From contig NC_091049.1 of assembly GCF_963966145.1 (NCBI RefSeq), forward strand, positions 4,154,001-4,218,000: a DNA stretch of 64,000 bases. The letters are read 5' to 3'. Positions 1-12,030 of this stretch are shown here, piece by piece. The translations under genes and the position numbers were made by a program. Origin of the DNA: Tenebrio molitor (lineage: Eukaryota > Arthropoda > Insecta > Coleoptera > Tenebrionidae). Under the pieces are notes generated by a model, which saw only the letters and a list, made by a program, of their open reading frames with translations, was not told the origin of the DNA and did not search any database. Every line of letters starts with the position of its first letter. Positions within the stretch are counted from its first letter, which is position 1.

Positions 1-489
1 TCAAAACTTGGTCTAAAATATTCAAGATTTTGAAGGACACGGTAGTCATTCTAGATTTAGATTACTAAAATTAAAATGGGAACAAATTTTAAACACAGAA
101 CGTATCCACATTGTAAATTGACAATTTTACCGATTGTCACTGTTATTAACCAAGTTTCCTCATTTTGTTTCGAAAAGTTCGTACATTGTCAATTGTCAAA
201 AATAAACAAAGATTTCAGTAAAATATTGAAGGAACTTTAAACCGAAATCAGTAAGACTTTTTACAATTTTCGAGTCACCAAAAATGCCGTTTTTAAATAT
301 GTACTTCTCTCTTTGATCTATCACCCTGTATGTTTTTTTTTTTTAATTTTTTATGTCTAAAATTCTAAATTTTTAGTATTGTTGAATTTCATATCTGATG
401 TAATAGTTTTGTCTAATAACTTGGCCCACCAGGATAGAATTTCATTGAAAACTGTTACTTATTAGTGAAAAAGCTCTAACCGAGGCTCT

Positions 490-826
490 GACATTTTCCA
501 CGGCGCACTTGATTTTTTTTTCAAATTTATTAATAAAACGTCGTAACGTATTAAAGTTTTTATTTGTTTTTTTGAATTTTTATTGCACAAAAGTCAACGT
601 GTTAGACATCATTGAAATCCAGAATAAAAATAAATAAATATATTATGTTTCCATAAAAAAAAAAAACAAAGTGAGACTTATTTGACATACCTAACAATTA
701 ATGTTGAAAAAAATTAAAAATTAAGCCGTTTTGTAGTGTTTTTTTAATTAATTTTGTTTATTAAAATCGGACGAATAAATAACGGACCTACGACTTGTGG
801 CGTTTTTTAGGAAACAGCCTGTATAA
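490..826 (-). mobile_element. Partial foldback element related to the 1-kb palindrome at 44103-45134
   Basis: The right end (about 800-826) reads as the inverted terminus ACAGCCTGTATA preceded by CGTTTTTTA, and the reverse complement continues with AACAAAATTAA and a CTACAAAACGG phrase in the order seen at the left end of the 44103 element. Only one arm is evident, so this is a decayed or truncated relative. Confidence 0.4.
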
Positions 827-1159
827 ATAGATATATGTACTTAAAAAAAATATATATATTTTAAACTTGTTTTTAATTTTTTGATTGAAGTGCATGATTT
901 TAATTTCTAAATCTCTGAATTTTCAATATTTTTAAAAATGTTTTAGTTCAAATTTAAAAGAACTGTGTTTTATTACAGTATTTTTGTTTCAAGATTCAAC
1001 ATTTTTCTAAAATTCCTCCATAACGTTTAATGATTTTTGAAAAATGTCTCATCTAATGAAAAATTTCTAAAATGTGCTATTTTTTCATCATTCTTAAAAT
1101 TTCTTCATTGTTGTTTGAAAGACCACAAACAGTTTCGATTTTCTGACTATTGATCCATT

Positions 1160-1260
1160 AAAATAGTATATTATGTTATGAGGAGCAAAAATGAAGTTTT
1201 ATGTGCTGCGGCTGGTAGATAAAACCATTTTTGCTCCGAATAACATATACATACTATTTT
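1160..1260. repeat. Imperfect ~43-bp inverted repeat (hairpin)
   Basis: AAAATAGTAT...GAGCAAAAATG on the left and the matching complement CATTTTTGCTCC...ATACTATTTT on the right, with a ~14-bp spacer. Probably a small MITE. Confidence 0.7.
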
Positions 1261-1348
1261 TTCTTCAAACCTTCATAACAAATTATTTAAGACATGTTAA
1301 GAAACCAGGTAGGAATTTCAAATGATTTAGCTAGTTTACTTTACAGCC

Positions 1349-1442
1349 GCTCATCAGCGGAGATAATAACTTCACGGACTCCCTCAGCTGAGATAATAAC
1401 TTCACGGACGCTCCTCAGTGGAGATACTAACTTCACGGACGC
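1349..1442. repeat. Tandem repeat, ~30-31 bp x 3
   Basis: Three successive units each ending TTCACGGAC (1371, 1401, 1432) and containing CAG(C/T)(G/T)GAGATA(A/C)TAAC. A short open frame runs through it but shows no sign of being a gene. Confidence 0.75.
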
Positions 1443-2020
1443 TGGTCAGCTCGTTAGATGCCATGACAATGAAGTGACACTTTAGCATTATCAATGCAGC
1501 AGTGCAATGTCATATTTTACGGACGTTTAAAGAAAAAAAAAGTATACTATGTTTTGTTAACATAATATAGCATTTACCATTTTTTTCTATGGTAACATAC
1601 ATAGATCATAGATGGCTCCAAACTACAAATAATACGGACGATTATTCTTGTAACTTGTATCAAGATCGTAATTTTTTTTTAAGTGACTAAAAATTTGTAA
1701 TGTTTTCCTCATTGTTGTTTAACAAACAGAACTAGTTTTGATCATTTGCAATCTTTGCATTGATCGTAAATTGTATAAAAATCATAAAATATTTTCCAAA
1801 AATTTTACTTACATACATATTTCAGAGTTCCAAAAATGTTTATTATCTAAACAAACCATAGGTTTCTTTCACAGAGTCAATTGAAATATTTCAAAAAAAA
1901 AAAATCTCTAATAGAAATGCTGATTTATATAAATGAAAAATGTTGAAACTGTTGAACTTTTACCTATATTTAAACAAAAAGTGCAGAAAATGAAAAATAC
2001 ATTGTTCAATGATTAAAAAT

Positions 2021-2184
2021 ACACTGTTTCTCTTTTGGTTTTCCTCCTTTGTCAATTGTATTTCAGTATTTCTCAAAACTATTTCATGTTTACGTTACTT
2101 TGACATTTAACAGAGATAAGAAATAGTTTTGAGAAATAGTGAAATACAATTGACAAAAGAGAAAAACCAAAAGAAAAACATTGT
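2021..2184. mobile_element. Palindromic MITE family P, copy 1
   Basis: ~160-bp element whose arms (TCTTTTGGTTTTCCTC..., TTTCTCAAAACTATTTC...) are reverse complements around a centre at about 2105 (ACTTTGACATTTAACAGAG). A second copy lies at 21634-21797 with the same layout. Confidence 0.8.
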
Positions 2185-2475
2185 AAATAAAGATTTAACT
2201 TTATACTGAATTATTACCGAAGGAATTTTAAATTGAAATTACTAAAACTATCTAAACATATTTGGAAACCCTTGAGAAAAAAATGTTCAAAACACTTTGA
2301 ATTGTTTCTTTGATCTACTTATATTAAGTTGTACTTAATTTTTTTTTTTGGGTTTTTGATGTATTTTTGAAAGTCTTCTAAGTTTTATGTCTTGTTGAAT
2401 TTTCGATCTATTAGTTTTATCCACCTTGGCCTACCCGAATACAAGTTTTGTGAAAATTTTGCCCAAAATGGCATT

Positions 2476-2714
2476 CACGTTGTTATGTCATAATGGGAGG
2501 CCATGGAAATTTTGCATTTAATTTGATAGTAAAGCTGTCTGTTGAATTAGGTTATATTTTTCTAAGTTTGAGGTTATAAATAGCGTCAATGTCTAGTGCA
2601 TTGTTGTCAGTTTTACTAGTTTGCAATAGAAGAATACTCAGACGTCGCGGAAAATTCAGCAACATGGTGGTCCGTCCACCATGTTGCTGAATCAAACAGT
2701 GTGGCCAACGTTGT
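2476..2714. mobile_element. MITE family A, copy 1 (right terminus lost)
   Basis: Starts with the family terminus CACGTTGTTATGTCATAATG and contains the family core (AAGCTGTCTGTTGAATTAGG, TTGAGGTTATAAATAGCGTC). The opposite terminus is missing after GGCCAACGTT. It has gained a 17-bp perfect inverted repeat (2654-2670 / 2676-2692). Confidence 0.82.
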
Positions 2715-3328
2715 TTTTGATGTTTTTTCATTGTTGTTTGAAAAAGCGCAAGCAGTGGTGATTTTCTGAATTTGAGCATTTTTAAAAATTAAATTTCCTT
2801 GCCTTGATTTTGTGTTTTTATCGCAGAACATTTCTTGAAAATTGTCACTTTATAACCAAAAATTTCTATAAACATTCTATTCTTTTTTTTCTATTCTTTC
2901 ATATTTTTTAATTTTTTTTCTCATTATTAAAATAGCACAAATAGTTTTGATTATTTGTATTTTTTGCATTTTTTATAACCTGATTGTTCCTGTAATTTAT
3001 AACTAAATTCTAAAGTGAATATTTTACTTATTTCAAAATTTCAAAAAATTTTATTACTCAAACAATTGGAGACAAAATGAATTACCTAGTAAAAAAATAT
3101 ATTTTTTTCTATACCTAGCAGATGTTAAAGTGTGCTTTTATCTATTTCAATCAAAAGGTTAAGTAGCATTTTAACCGCAAGGGTAGATAAAGTGCTACTT
3201 TAATAGCAAAGGTAGATAAAGTAATTTATTATTTTTTATTACTACACGATTTAAAAAAAAATGTTTTAATAATAAAATACAAATGCTATAGAAAAGAATA
3301 GAATATTATCCACGACGATAAAATGTAA

Positions 3329-3384
3329 TTATCTTCTGGAGCGTAATTAGCGTCTCGACGCTAAAAAACGCTCTCGAAGATAAA
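3329..3384. repeat. Short hairpin with nested stems
   Basis: ATTATCTTCTGGAGCG ... CGCTCTCGAAGATAA forms an outer stem and TTAGCGTC/GACGCTAA an inner one. Likely a tiny foldback insertion. Confidence 0.6.
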
Positions 3385-4231
3385 ATACAATTTTATAGTC
3401 TTATATAATAAATAATAATTTTTTAATAGCAGCTATAAAACCAAATATTTTCTCCAATTGTGATACAAATTTTGCTTTGATGTTGATTTACATTAGGTAA
3501 TCAAAAATTGTTAAACTGTTCCACTTTTGCTCGTGTCTAAACAAAAAAAATGTTATCACTGCAGATAATGAAAAATTCGATAAATCACTTTTTAATCTAA
3601 ATCAATTTTATTTTATCAAAGCAGTGCACAATATCTAATTGAAAATTGAAATTCGAGGATGACTCAACTCTGAAAAATTCATTCGTTTGTGGGAAAAGAA
3701 ATCCGCTTCATCTAATCATCTAATCGTTGTATGAAGCGTAAATGTTGATTAGAAGAAAAATAAATGTTGACTCGAGTGTTTTAATTAATTTTTTGACATC
3801 ATAATGCAATGTTTCACAACAGATTAATAAACATTTATTTATTATTCTTGGATAATCAATATTTAATTGGTTTCAGCGAAAATTACAGAAAAAATGATTG
3901 ACATTTGTGGAGTGGTCTCTGGAAACGTAGAATGAAAGAAAATTGTCTTTGCCTGAAGGACAAAACAAATAAAAACAACTCAAGTTGTGTAAGTTTGAAT
4001 CAGAGAGAGAAGAATCCCCAACAATCAATTTTTTCAAAGAAAAAAAAAATAAAATGCGCAAAAAGGGGAACCTCTAAGATTACCAAATTATCTAGTCGCT
4101 TCCTACTTGTGCTAAAAATTACTAATATGTAAATATAATTTATTGTACTAATGTCACAGCTTGATCAATCTGAATGCATCATCATATCCATTTTGAATTC
4201 AAAAAACGAGACTGTTCAATAATAGCTATTT

Positions 4232-4322
4232 ATGCAACGAGTTGCAAAATGAGCGTCTTTTTTGCACTAGACATGACCAACATGTCGTGTGCAAAAAATA
4301 GCCATTTTGCTACGTGTTTCAT
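4232..4322. repeat. Imperfect ~35-bp inverted repeat
   Basis: ATGCAACGAGTTGCAAAATG...TTTTTTGCAC pairs with GTGCAAAAAA...CATTTTGCTACGTG. MITE-like foldback in otherwise featureless sequence. Confidence 0.65.
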
Positions 4323-4859
4323 ACAAGATGTTTTCTAATTAAGTAACGAAAAGCACACATTCTGATTAAAATCCTGTTTAAATCTGCTATTTCAATAATT
4401 TGCGGGGGTAACACTACTAATATCACTAATATCACTTTTTAACACTAGTGATAATATAATGTCACTTTTTTTCATTGGTTATTAAATGAAGCACGTTTTA
4501 CAATTAAAATGACATCACAATGGTTGCTTTTCGTAACTGAATCAGAAAAAGTCTATTTAAAGATGTTTCAAAAATGTTCCAATAAAATATTTCTTTATTT
4601 TTATGAAACGTGGTGCATTCTACGGCCTAGTCCAGAGCGCCAAATAATTTCGATTGAATTTTCGTTTCGTTCTGAAATTAACAAAGGTCCCCAACTAGAC
4701 GCTTGCGGTACCACCGCACCAAACTTTTCCTGCGATCATTAAAATTTCTTCTCATTTTTCTTCGGTGTTGCGGTTTCAGGTTTCACTCTCAATGTTTCGC
4801 TTCTGATGGGCCACAGCAAATAATTTATTACGACCATTTCCAATTCGAGTGAACGAGAG

Positions 4860-5880
4860 CAGTTCAGAATTTGTCAGTTCATCATCCATTGTAGTGCACC
4901 TAATTGTTCCCCCCGTCCTCCCCGTGGGCCCATTAGCCGCCCATAAACCATCATCGCAACAATAATCTGGCGAATTGGACACCCCAACAAAAAAATTACT
5001 CGGAACACCCTCGTCACTCAGAAAAAACGGTCCCTGTGCGGATAATGGCCCTTTATTACTTTATATTGGCGCAATAAACCCGGCCCTGTCGTCAAGCCCT
5101 ACCGTATCCCGGGCGTTATTTATTGCGGCCGTGACTCGTCGCCGGATTACTCCGGGCGTGGATGAATGGGTGCAGAACCGTAATGACCCCCGGGGCGTCG
5201 GAATGCGCTAACGGTCGGGTTCGAGCGAGGTCGGAGATTTTTCATCAAAAATTGAGTTCTCACCGGAGAGAAAAACGCGAAATTCCCACGACAATCGCTC
5301 CGGTAAAAAGCGACGACGCTAAAAATCCGAATAACTCGGATTATTCAAGGTTTCGATTTTTGTCCGGTCGGACAGTTAGCCGGAAAAAATCCCCGCTCGG
5401 AGTTTTCCGCTAACGGTCGTCGAGATTTTTCTGCGGCGCGGGTTTCGCTTTTTATGATTTTAGTGGTTTACGAGGGACGTCATAAACGGGACGATTTATT
5501 GGGGTCCTGGGGGTCGTAAAGACATCACGACAGGGACTGTCGCAAACAGTGGAAAAAATCGCGTTCTCGCTGCACAACCTTGACGGAATGGACTGTCTTA
5601 AACCGCAGATCTCAGGATTCTTTGACGTTTTAGCAAACAAACAGCGACTCGTGTTTTTTAGGGCTTTTGTATTGATTTGTTTGCTTTTGCGGTGAGAAAT
5701 GTCTCTATTGTGGACGCTTGCGGTGATCACGAGAAGCGTAGGCAAAATCGTGACGGTCCGAAGCTCATGTAGGAATTTTACACAAAATGGAGACGATCAT
5801 GAACCGGAGGGGGCATTTTACGCCACGGGGCGAGGCACTTCCGGAGTACCGCAAGCGCCTGATGCAATCCCTTTGTTGGT
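4860..5880. promoter_or_regulatory. GC-rich unique island, candidate regulatory DNA
   Basis: Stands out from AT-rich flanks, contains no repeat copy found elsewhere in the window and no convincing coding frame despite few stops. Carries ATAAA/TTTAT-type sites (CCCATAAACC, GGCGCAATAAACCC, TTATTTATTGCGGCC) of the sort bound by Hox/Caudal homeodomains. Function inferred only from composition. Confidence 0.3.
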
Positions 5881-6201
5881 AAACGTTTTCTTCACCTGTC
5901 GCCACATGTTCCCGACAAAATGTTTCTTCTTGGAAAAAGCCACACTTCATTTTTAAGAAAAAAATATTATCATTATTTTCGTGGGATAAAAAAAAATCAT
6001 TGTTCTTTTTTGAGATGTTGGTGGCAACATTTTTACTACTGTTTCTTCAAACGCTTCATTTGTAAAAGTTTCTGACTAAGACATAATCGGAATAAGTTTC
6101 TTATTTAAATAAATGTTTATATTTTAGTGTTAAAGAGATAGAAAAAATAAAAGAAAAATTATTACATATTATATCCCAAGTGCAGAATTTTTTATCGGTC
6201 A

Positions 6202-6272
6202 GAAGACCAATTATTTTCAAATAAAAGCCCCCGACTTCGTCTCGTGCTCTTATTTGCTAATAATTGGTCTTC
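6202..6272. repeat. Inverted repeat, ~27-bp arms
   Basis: GAAGACCAATTATTTTCAAA / TTTGCTAATAATTGGTCTTC with a GC-rich loop (CCGACTTCGTCTCGTG). Foldback insertion. Confidence 0.7.
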
Positions 6273-7115
6273 TCACCTCATTTATGGATGTTTTCGTTTC
6301 GTTAGCAAAAAAATTGCCGATATTAAAATTTTGCACGAGGGGTATACGGCTGATTATTAGCTGAATAGAATGAAACCAAACGTATTACATATTTCCAATC
6401 CTTTTTATTCAAAATATATATATTTTTCTAATCAGGTACCGACATTTTTTATCAGATTATTGCACATGTGCACTTTAGAGAAATTTTATCGGGTTATTTT
6501 TTGTTTTCTCGTTTTGATTGGTCAATATTTGTCACGCAATTGGTTGCTAAACACATGAAGGAAATAATCAGAGATAAATCCTAGAGGTGCAGATAATTAA
6601 GAAAAAAATAATTATAATCAGAAAAAATGAGCATACGTTGGCTTGAAATTACGCCAAAAATAAATGCAACTTTTTATGGGTTAATTCAATTTAGGTTTAA
6701 TTTAATTTTTGAGAAAAAATTGTTGGAGTAACATTTTGAAATCTTGGGAGATTTTGAATTTATGTTCAATTAAAAACAAGAGAAACAAAGAAAATATAGT
6801 GACAATAGTGCAATTTATATGGAATAGTGCATATTATTACGTAAGAACATGAGAGTTTATACTTATTTTAAAAAAAGGAAAAGTTTTTCAAAATCAAACT
6901 AAAACCACATTAAAAATTGTGCTAAAAGATAATTCCATCAAAATGGAATACTGAAATATCTCTATCTCTCTTCTACTTCCGCTTTGTAATAAATAGATGT
7001 TTAAAAAAGATAAAAGTAAGATAAGATAATAAGAATACTGTTTGTTTTTATGTCAAAGAAATGCAACACACAGTTAAAAAGAAAATAAGTTGAGAATCAC
7101 TTTGTATACACTGTT

Positions 7116-7359
7116 CACGTTGTTTTGACATAATGGGAGGCCATGATTTATTTTTTTAACGTTGGACACACTGTTGCTGAATTTCCCGCGATGTCCCAGT
7201 ATTCTTCTATTACAAACCAGTAAAACTGACAACAATGGACATTGACGCTATTAATAACCTCAAACTTAGAAAAACATAACCTAATTCAACAGACAGCTTT
7301 ACTACCAAATTAAATTAAAAATTTCCATGGCCTCCCATTAGGTATGCCAAAACCACGTG
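7116..7359. mobile_element. MITE family A, copy 2 (inverted orientation)
   Basis: Both termini present: CACGTTGTTTTGACATAATG at the left and the complement ending CCAAAACCACGTG at the right. The core is in reverse orientation relative to the other three copies (AGACAGCTTTACTACC). Confidence 0.85.
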
Positions 7360-7949
7360 AATGCATTTTAATTCCTTGAATTCGTTTAAATATTTTTATT
7401 AAATTCTCGAAAACAACAATTTTCAATTTTTTCCCAAAAACAATTAAAGCGTCACGCTTGGATAAACTTTGAGCCATGTGTTACGGGATCCCTTTCCAAC
7501 GATTTTAATTGGTCAAAATAGGGTAACATGAGGATGTCACGGCGATAATGTTTCTCATGGCAAATACAAATTTGACAGTTGAAAATGTTTCGTGAAATTA
7601 TTGCGCACTTATAGGCTGAAAAAAAGTGTAGTAATCCTTGGTGAGGCGTCGCTGGTAACTACAAGGAAGCAATCAGCAAGGCGTTCTTAAAAAATACAAT
7701 TTGCAAAGCAAAGCCAGAGTGGTGGTTGTTGATTTAAATGTTCCTCATTTATTCCATCAGTATATTCTCTCGTGATATGATTAATAATCGATGATACGAC
7801 TCGTAAAACCGGAGCAGCACATTCAAGGAGTCTGTGGAACGAGCTGCAGGCCAATCTGCATCTAGCAGACATGATTTTTATTTTTTCAATAAAAAGATTT
7901 AAATCAAAGAAATAAAATTCCATAATTAGTACTCGAGGCATTTCTTTAG

Positions 7950-8785
7950 GGGTATTTTTATTCTGGTTAGACCCGAGAGCTTTAGCTCGAGGGTTTAACC
8001 TCTGAATTCCCAAATTCAACCAATAAAATTGTCTAAAGCAAAAATGTTTGAGTGAAAATTAGGAGATTTATCAGATTTAAAAAATTAGTCGCGTTATTTT
8101 TGGCAAGATTAATTCCAAAATACAAACTTTAACGTTAATTATTTATTTATAATACTTAGTTATTAAAAACACAATTTGAGAATCTGACAGGAGTAACATG
8201 AAATTTTATCCGCTTTTGACAGAAGACAGACTAGGAGGATGATTTATCGGCGATAAACATTTTTGATTGGATGAAAGCAAGCGCTCTGAACACGCACGTT
8301 TGATGTATGTGGGAATTAATCGAAGGTAAAATAACAATACCTAATTTTTTTATCGGATAAATTTTTCAATTTTACGAAAACATTTTACTTTGACAATTTG
8401 GGCATTTTTATTCTGGTTAGGCCTGAGAGCTTTAGCTCGAGGGTTTAACCTTTAAATAAAAATGCCCAAATATCAACAAGTAAAATGGTCTAAAGCAAAA
8501 ATGTTTAAGTGGAAATTGGGAAATTTCTCAGATATAAAAAATTAGGTCGTGTTATTTTTGACAAGGTTAATTCCACAATACAAACCTACAGTTATTAAAA
8601 ACACAATTATTAAAAACAATTTGAGAATCTGACAGGAGTAGCATGCAATTTTAATCATTTTTGATAGATGACAGAGTAGTAGGACGTTTTTATCGCGATA
8701 AACATTTTTGATTGGATGAAAGCAAGTGCTCTGATTAGCTGAACACGCACGTTTGATGTACATACACACATATGTGGGAATTAAT
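7950..8785. repeat. Direct duplication of a ~375-bp unit (7950-8321 and 8400-8785)
   Basis: Both units share, in order, TATTTTTATTCTGGTTAG, GAGAGCTTTAGCTCGAGGG, GTCTAAAGCAAAAATGTTT, GAGAATCTGACAGGAGTA, ATAAACATTTTTGATTGG, CACGCACGTTTGATGTA and GTGGGAATTAAT. In the second unit GGGCATTTTTATT (8400) and AATAAAAATGCCC (8455) form a perfect inverted pair. No coding content recognised. Confidence 0.85.
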
Positions 8786-9320
8786 TGAAAATTAGAAGAT
8801 TCAATCTATTTTACACTAGGTACAATAAATAGGACAAAAATAAATACAGAGTCATAAAACAACCAAATAGCATTTAATCCTGTAATTATTATTTTCAAGT
8901 GATTATTTCAATTTCACTAAATTGCACTCTGATTTTTTAAATTATTTAAACATACATACAATGTTGGATTAACAATGAAAAGTTATGCTCATTTCTTGCA
9001 AAATAAATATTCAAGGATCTGGAAATAAAACTTCTGTTAATTTAAATGTACATTTTAGTCAGTGTTGAAGGTTTAACCAGGTAACAAAATAGAGAGAAAA
9101 CATCTGAGAGCTGACTCCTGTATTCCGATCTTGAAAAGGTGCAAATCAGGTAAAATATGTATAATAAAAATCATTACAAAAAATAGTAAACATTTTTATT
9201 GATTCTGTGCTAATAAATTTAGAACTTCAAAAAATGACTTGGAGAAAATATTATCTTTTTATTTGTATTTACGTCACGTTTTTGCGTCTGATAAATTAAA
9301 AATAAATAAAATCAAAATAG

Positions 9321-9383
9321 GAGATACGGCATCAAGGCCGGATTTATTTATCATTACGGATATTTCTGTCAAGTACTGATAAT
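9321..9383 (-). mobile_element. LINE 3'-tail fragment
   Basis: Minus-strand reading: TGATAAATAAATCCGGCC then TTGATGCCGTATC, the same conserved 3'-end text seen at 17698-17760 and 28932-28990 and as the tail of the SINE at 10981-11146. Too short to show coding sequence. Confidence 0.6.
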
Positions 9384-9559
9384 TCTCTTGAAAGCACTAT
9401 TGTTTGTATTAGCTATCGTTTATTCCTTGCTATAGGTACGCCCACTTTCATTATTATTATTATTTGTTTTTAGCAGATAGATTGTTATATTTTCCTTTCT
9501 CTGAGACTAACATCAACTAGATAAGTACTACAATCAAGATTTTTTCTATCTCTCGAATT

Positions 9560-10040
9560 TTTAATTCTCTGGTATCTTCTTGAGAAGTCGGTAACAAAAG
9601 CCTCTGAACCTGACGCACCAAAACGCTTTTCTAAATCTCGTCAGGATAATAACGAAGTCATCTAACCACCTGACACCTGATCTGGACGAGCACTTCACCT
9701 CGATCCTAATCTCTCCATGGGAAAAATCAGGATCTGCACTTGACCCAATAAACTCCCATGACAAATCGACTCATATCTTTCCAGGTTTATGGACACGTGG
9801 GAGTTTGATCACCACACATTTCTCTGATTTATCGTATAAAATTAAATTCCACTTAGATTCCTGTGTAACGACGAAATTAAGCGGAACTTAACGTTTCAAT
9901 CGGAGAGTGTGAAACGATCGTTTGATTCGATTTTTGCTATTTTGACTGCGATTCTGAGACACAATGTTTGATCAGTGTCGCCGACGCTTAATCGACTTTA
10001 CCACATCTAATCCTCGTTTCGCAAAACAGAGATCAAGTGC
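9560..10040. promoter_or_regulatory. Moderately GC-rich unique segment, candidate regulatory DNA
   Basis: Non-repetitive segment with better base balance than its flanks, with sites such as GATCACCACAC and TTTATCGTATAAAATTAAA. No coding signal. Weak candidate. Confidence 0.2.
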
Positions 10041-10980
10041 TTGGCAGAAATTATTTTTTCTAGGTAGGATTTTGGGAGATTTGTGAAAAATTTCTACGAA
10101 ATCTAGAAGGCTTAAGATTTTTTCTGGGTAGGATAAAAACTGAGAGGGGGGGGGGAGATGAAGACCTTACCAAAATTATTTCAGTAGAAAAAAAAATCGA
10201 ATTATCACACTTGTTAGAAAAATTAAAAACTAATTAAAAACCTCACAAGGTATCTTCCTTGATGATGTCTCCAAATTGACGAAAACTCTCGATTTCTAAA
10301 CCCACCCTTAGGCCTCCACTATACCCTTTACCTGCTTGCTTTCTTTTGTGCATCTACTTTCGAGGAACTACCCTTACCAAGTAACGGTACTTTCTATGCG
10401 CAATAATCATAAAATTTTAATAATGGAGAATTGTAAATAAGAAATTTTGAAAGAGACGAGAAGGGTATGTGGACATTTGCTGAACAGTTGTGCCTTGTGG
10501 AATTCTTTTCTTCGATTTGTGTCAGTTTTCGGTAAAAAATATTCGCCCAAAATATTACCCGGAGTTTACAAACACCCACGAGTGAGATTTGGTGAGAAAA
10601 TTAAATTTTCGATAAATGTTTCCGATTAGATTTGTTAGATTATCGATTGAAATTGTAAATTTTCACAGTCCTAGAGGAGAAGGATTATGAAAAATTAATG
10701 AAAATGTCGCTTTTAAAACAATATAAACACAATAAATATCAATCAGACATGATCACTTCTTGTTTCTGGTCAGAATTAATAAAATATCGTAGAAAAAATT
10801 TAGGGAATATAAACGAACACGAGAGAGATTTGGTAGCGATATTTAAGTTTTTCAATATTTAAAAATAAATTGTACGATTTAAAAAATCTACACAGTGTTC
10901 TATTGAGATGTTGTTACTTATTAATTCGTAAATGTAACTTGTCTGCCTTTGTATTTTGCTAAAATAAAAAAAAATAATAA

Positions 10981-11146
10981 TGTTAAGCAATGTTGTGCGC
11001 GGTCAGTGTTTGGATGGGTGTACCTAAACAGTAGACGCATAACAAAGTAAATGATATGCATAAAAAAATGTACTTTCAAAGGAATTGTCATTACTTGTCA
11101 AAAATGACAGTAGTGATAAATAAATCCGGCCTGGATGCAGTGCCCC
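10981..11146 (+). mobile_element. 5S rRNA-headed SINE, copy 1
   Basis: 10981-11025 follows the internal-promoter part of 5S rRNA (GTTAAGCAATGTTGTGCGCG then GTCAGTGTTTGGATGGGTG, box C region). After ~60 bp, 11088-11146 is the LINE-like 3' tail (ATTACTTGTCAAAAATGACA, GATAAATAAATCCGGCCTGG). This head-plus-LINE-tail layout is that of SINE3-class elements. The 5' part of the 5S head is not recognisable here. Confidence 0.65.
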
Positions 11147-11236
11147 ATTTTTAATGATAACATCTGAACAGTTCTGAATTTGAAAATAGTTACAATTTAA
11201 CATTCTTTTAAAATATTTTCCTGTAAATATTTACAT

Positions 11237-11370
11237 ACATATAAGTATACGAGAAGTCCCTATCACGTGGTAGAATTTTCTTATTGCAGCATTCCTCAAA
11301 GGGTTGCAAATCCTCTTCGGCAGATCCACCCCAAACATAAATAATTCTGTCATTTCCAAGCCCGACAAAT
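11237..11370 (-). pseudogene. Possible decayed coding fragment, family unknown
   Basis: A minus-strand frame reads GLGNDRIIYVWGGSAEEDL and on to FEECCNKKILPRDRDFS without stops, closed upstream by a TGA. It has the look of a real protein piece but I cannot name the family. Adjacent to the SINE, so it may belong to a mobile element. Confidence 0.25.
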
Positions 11371-11529
11371 TGTCAAGCCATGTAAGATTTGATCGATTAT
11401 TTAACTCCTAGGACGGTGGTCCTAAAACCGGTCAGTACCATTTAGCACCGCCACTGTACCATCCATGACATTTCCCAGAACCCGTCTCATTCTGTTAACA
11501 AAGCCTCTAACAGCACATCGTAAATAGAC

Positions 11530-12030
11530 CTATTGACGGACTGCCGGACTACTTGAATTTTTCCTGTCCACACCAGAAATTTCTCCGTGTCCTTTTGACA
11601 TCACTGCCTGACAAATTGCCGCCATAAAGCCGTCGAGACACCCTCCGGGGTGCAACCCCGCTCGGGGCCACGTGATACGTGGTGTAATCGCCCGGATTAC
11701 GCGACGCGTCGGTGCGATAGCATTGGGGGAGTCGGGCGACCAATCGCTCGCGTACGATTTGTTCGGGGCGGGGTCACAACTCGCACCATATGCTCTATGT
11801 CTCGGGTTAAAATACGTGTGATTTTTTTGCGGGGCGAGGGGCGGGCGAGAACCGCGGAAAGCCGCCTCGGGGTGGCGGAGGCTTCGGCCGGGGGAAAAAA
11901 TTCACTCGTTTGGGACTAAATGGAGCATGAGGATTATTAACGGGGTCTGGAGGAGGCTGGCTTAATCGAATTAGGACAAAAAGTGCCACTTGGCGTTTTT
12001 TGGAGACACTGGGTATGGACGGAGTAAACG
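11530..12030. promoter_or_regulatory. GC-rich unique island, candidate regulatory DNA
   Basis: Composition shifts sharply to GC with many CpGs. Two short overlapping frames exist on both strands but neither has family similarity or splice context. No repeat relation inside the window. Confidence 0.25.

Larger units (their letters stand above)
1..4800. other. Gene-free AT-rich flank with several foldback elements
   Basis: No coding sequence recognised. Contains the separately listed inverted repeats near 1160, 2021, 2476, 3329 and 4232, a three-copy tandem repeat at 1349-1442, and around 3180-3225 two copies of a GGTAGATAAAGT phrase. The rest is low-complexity A/T sequence. Confidence 0.6.
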
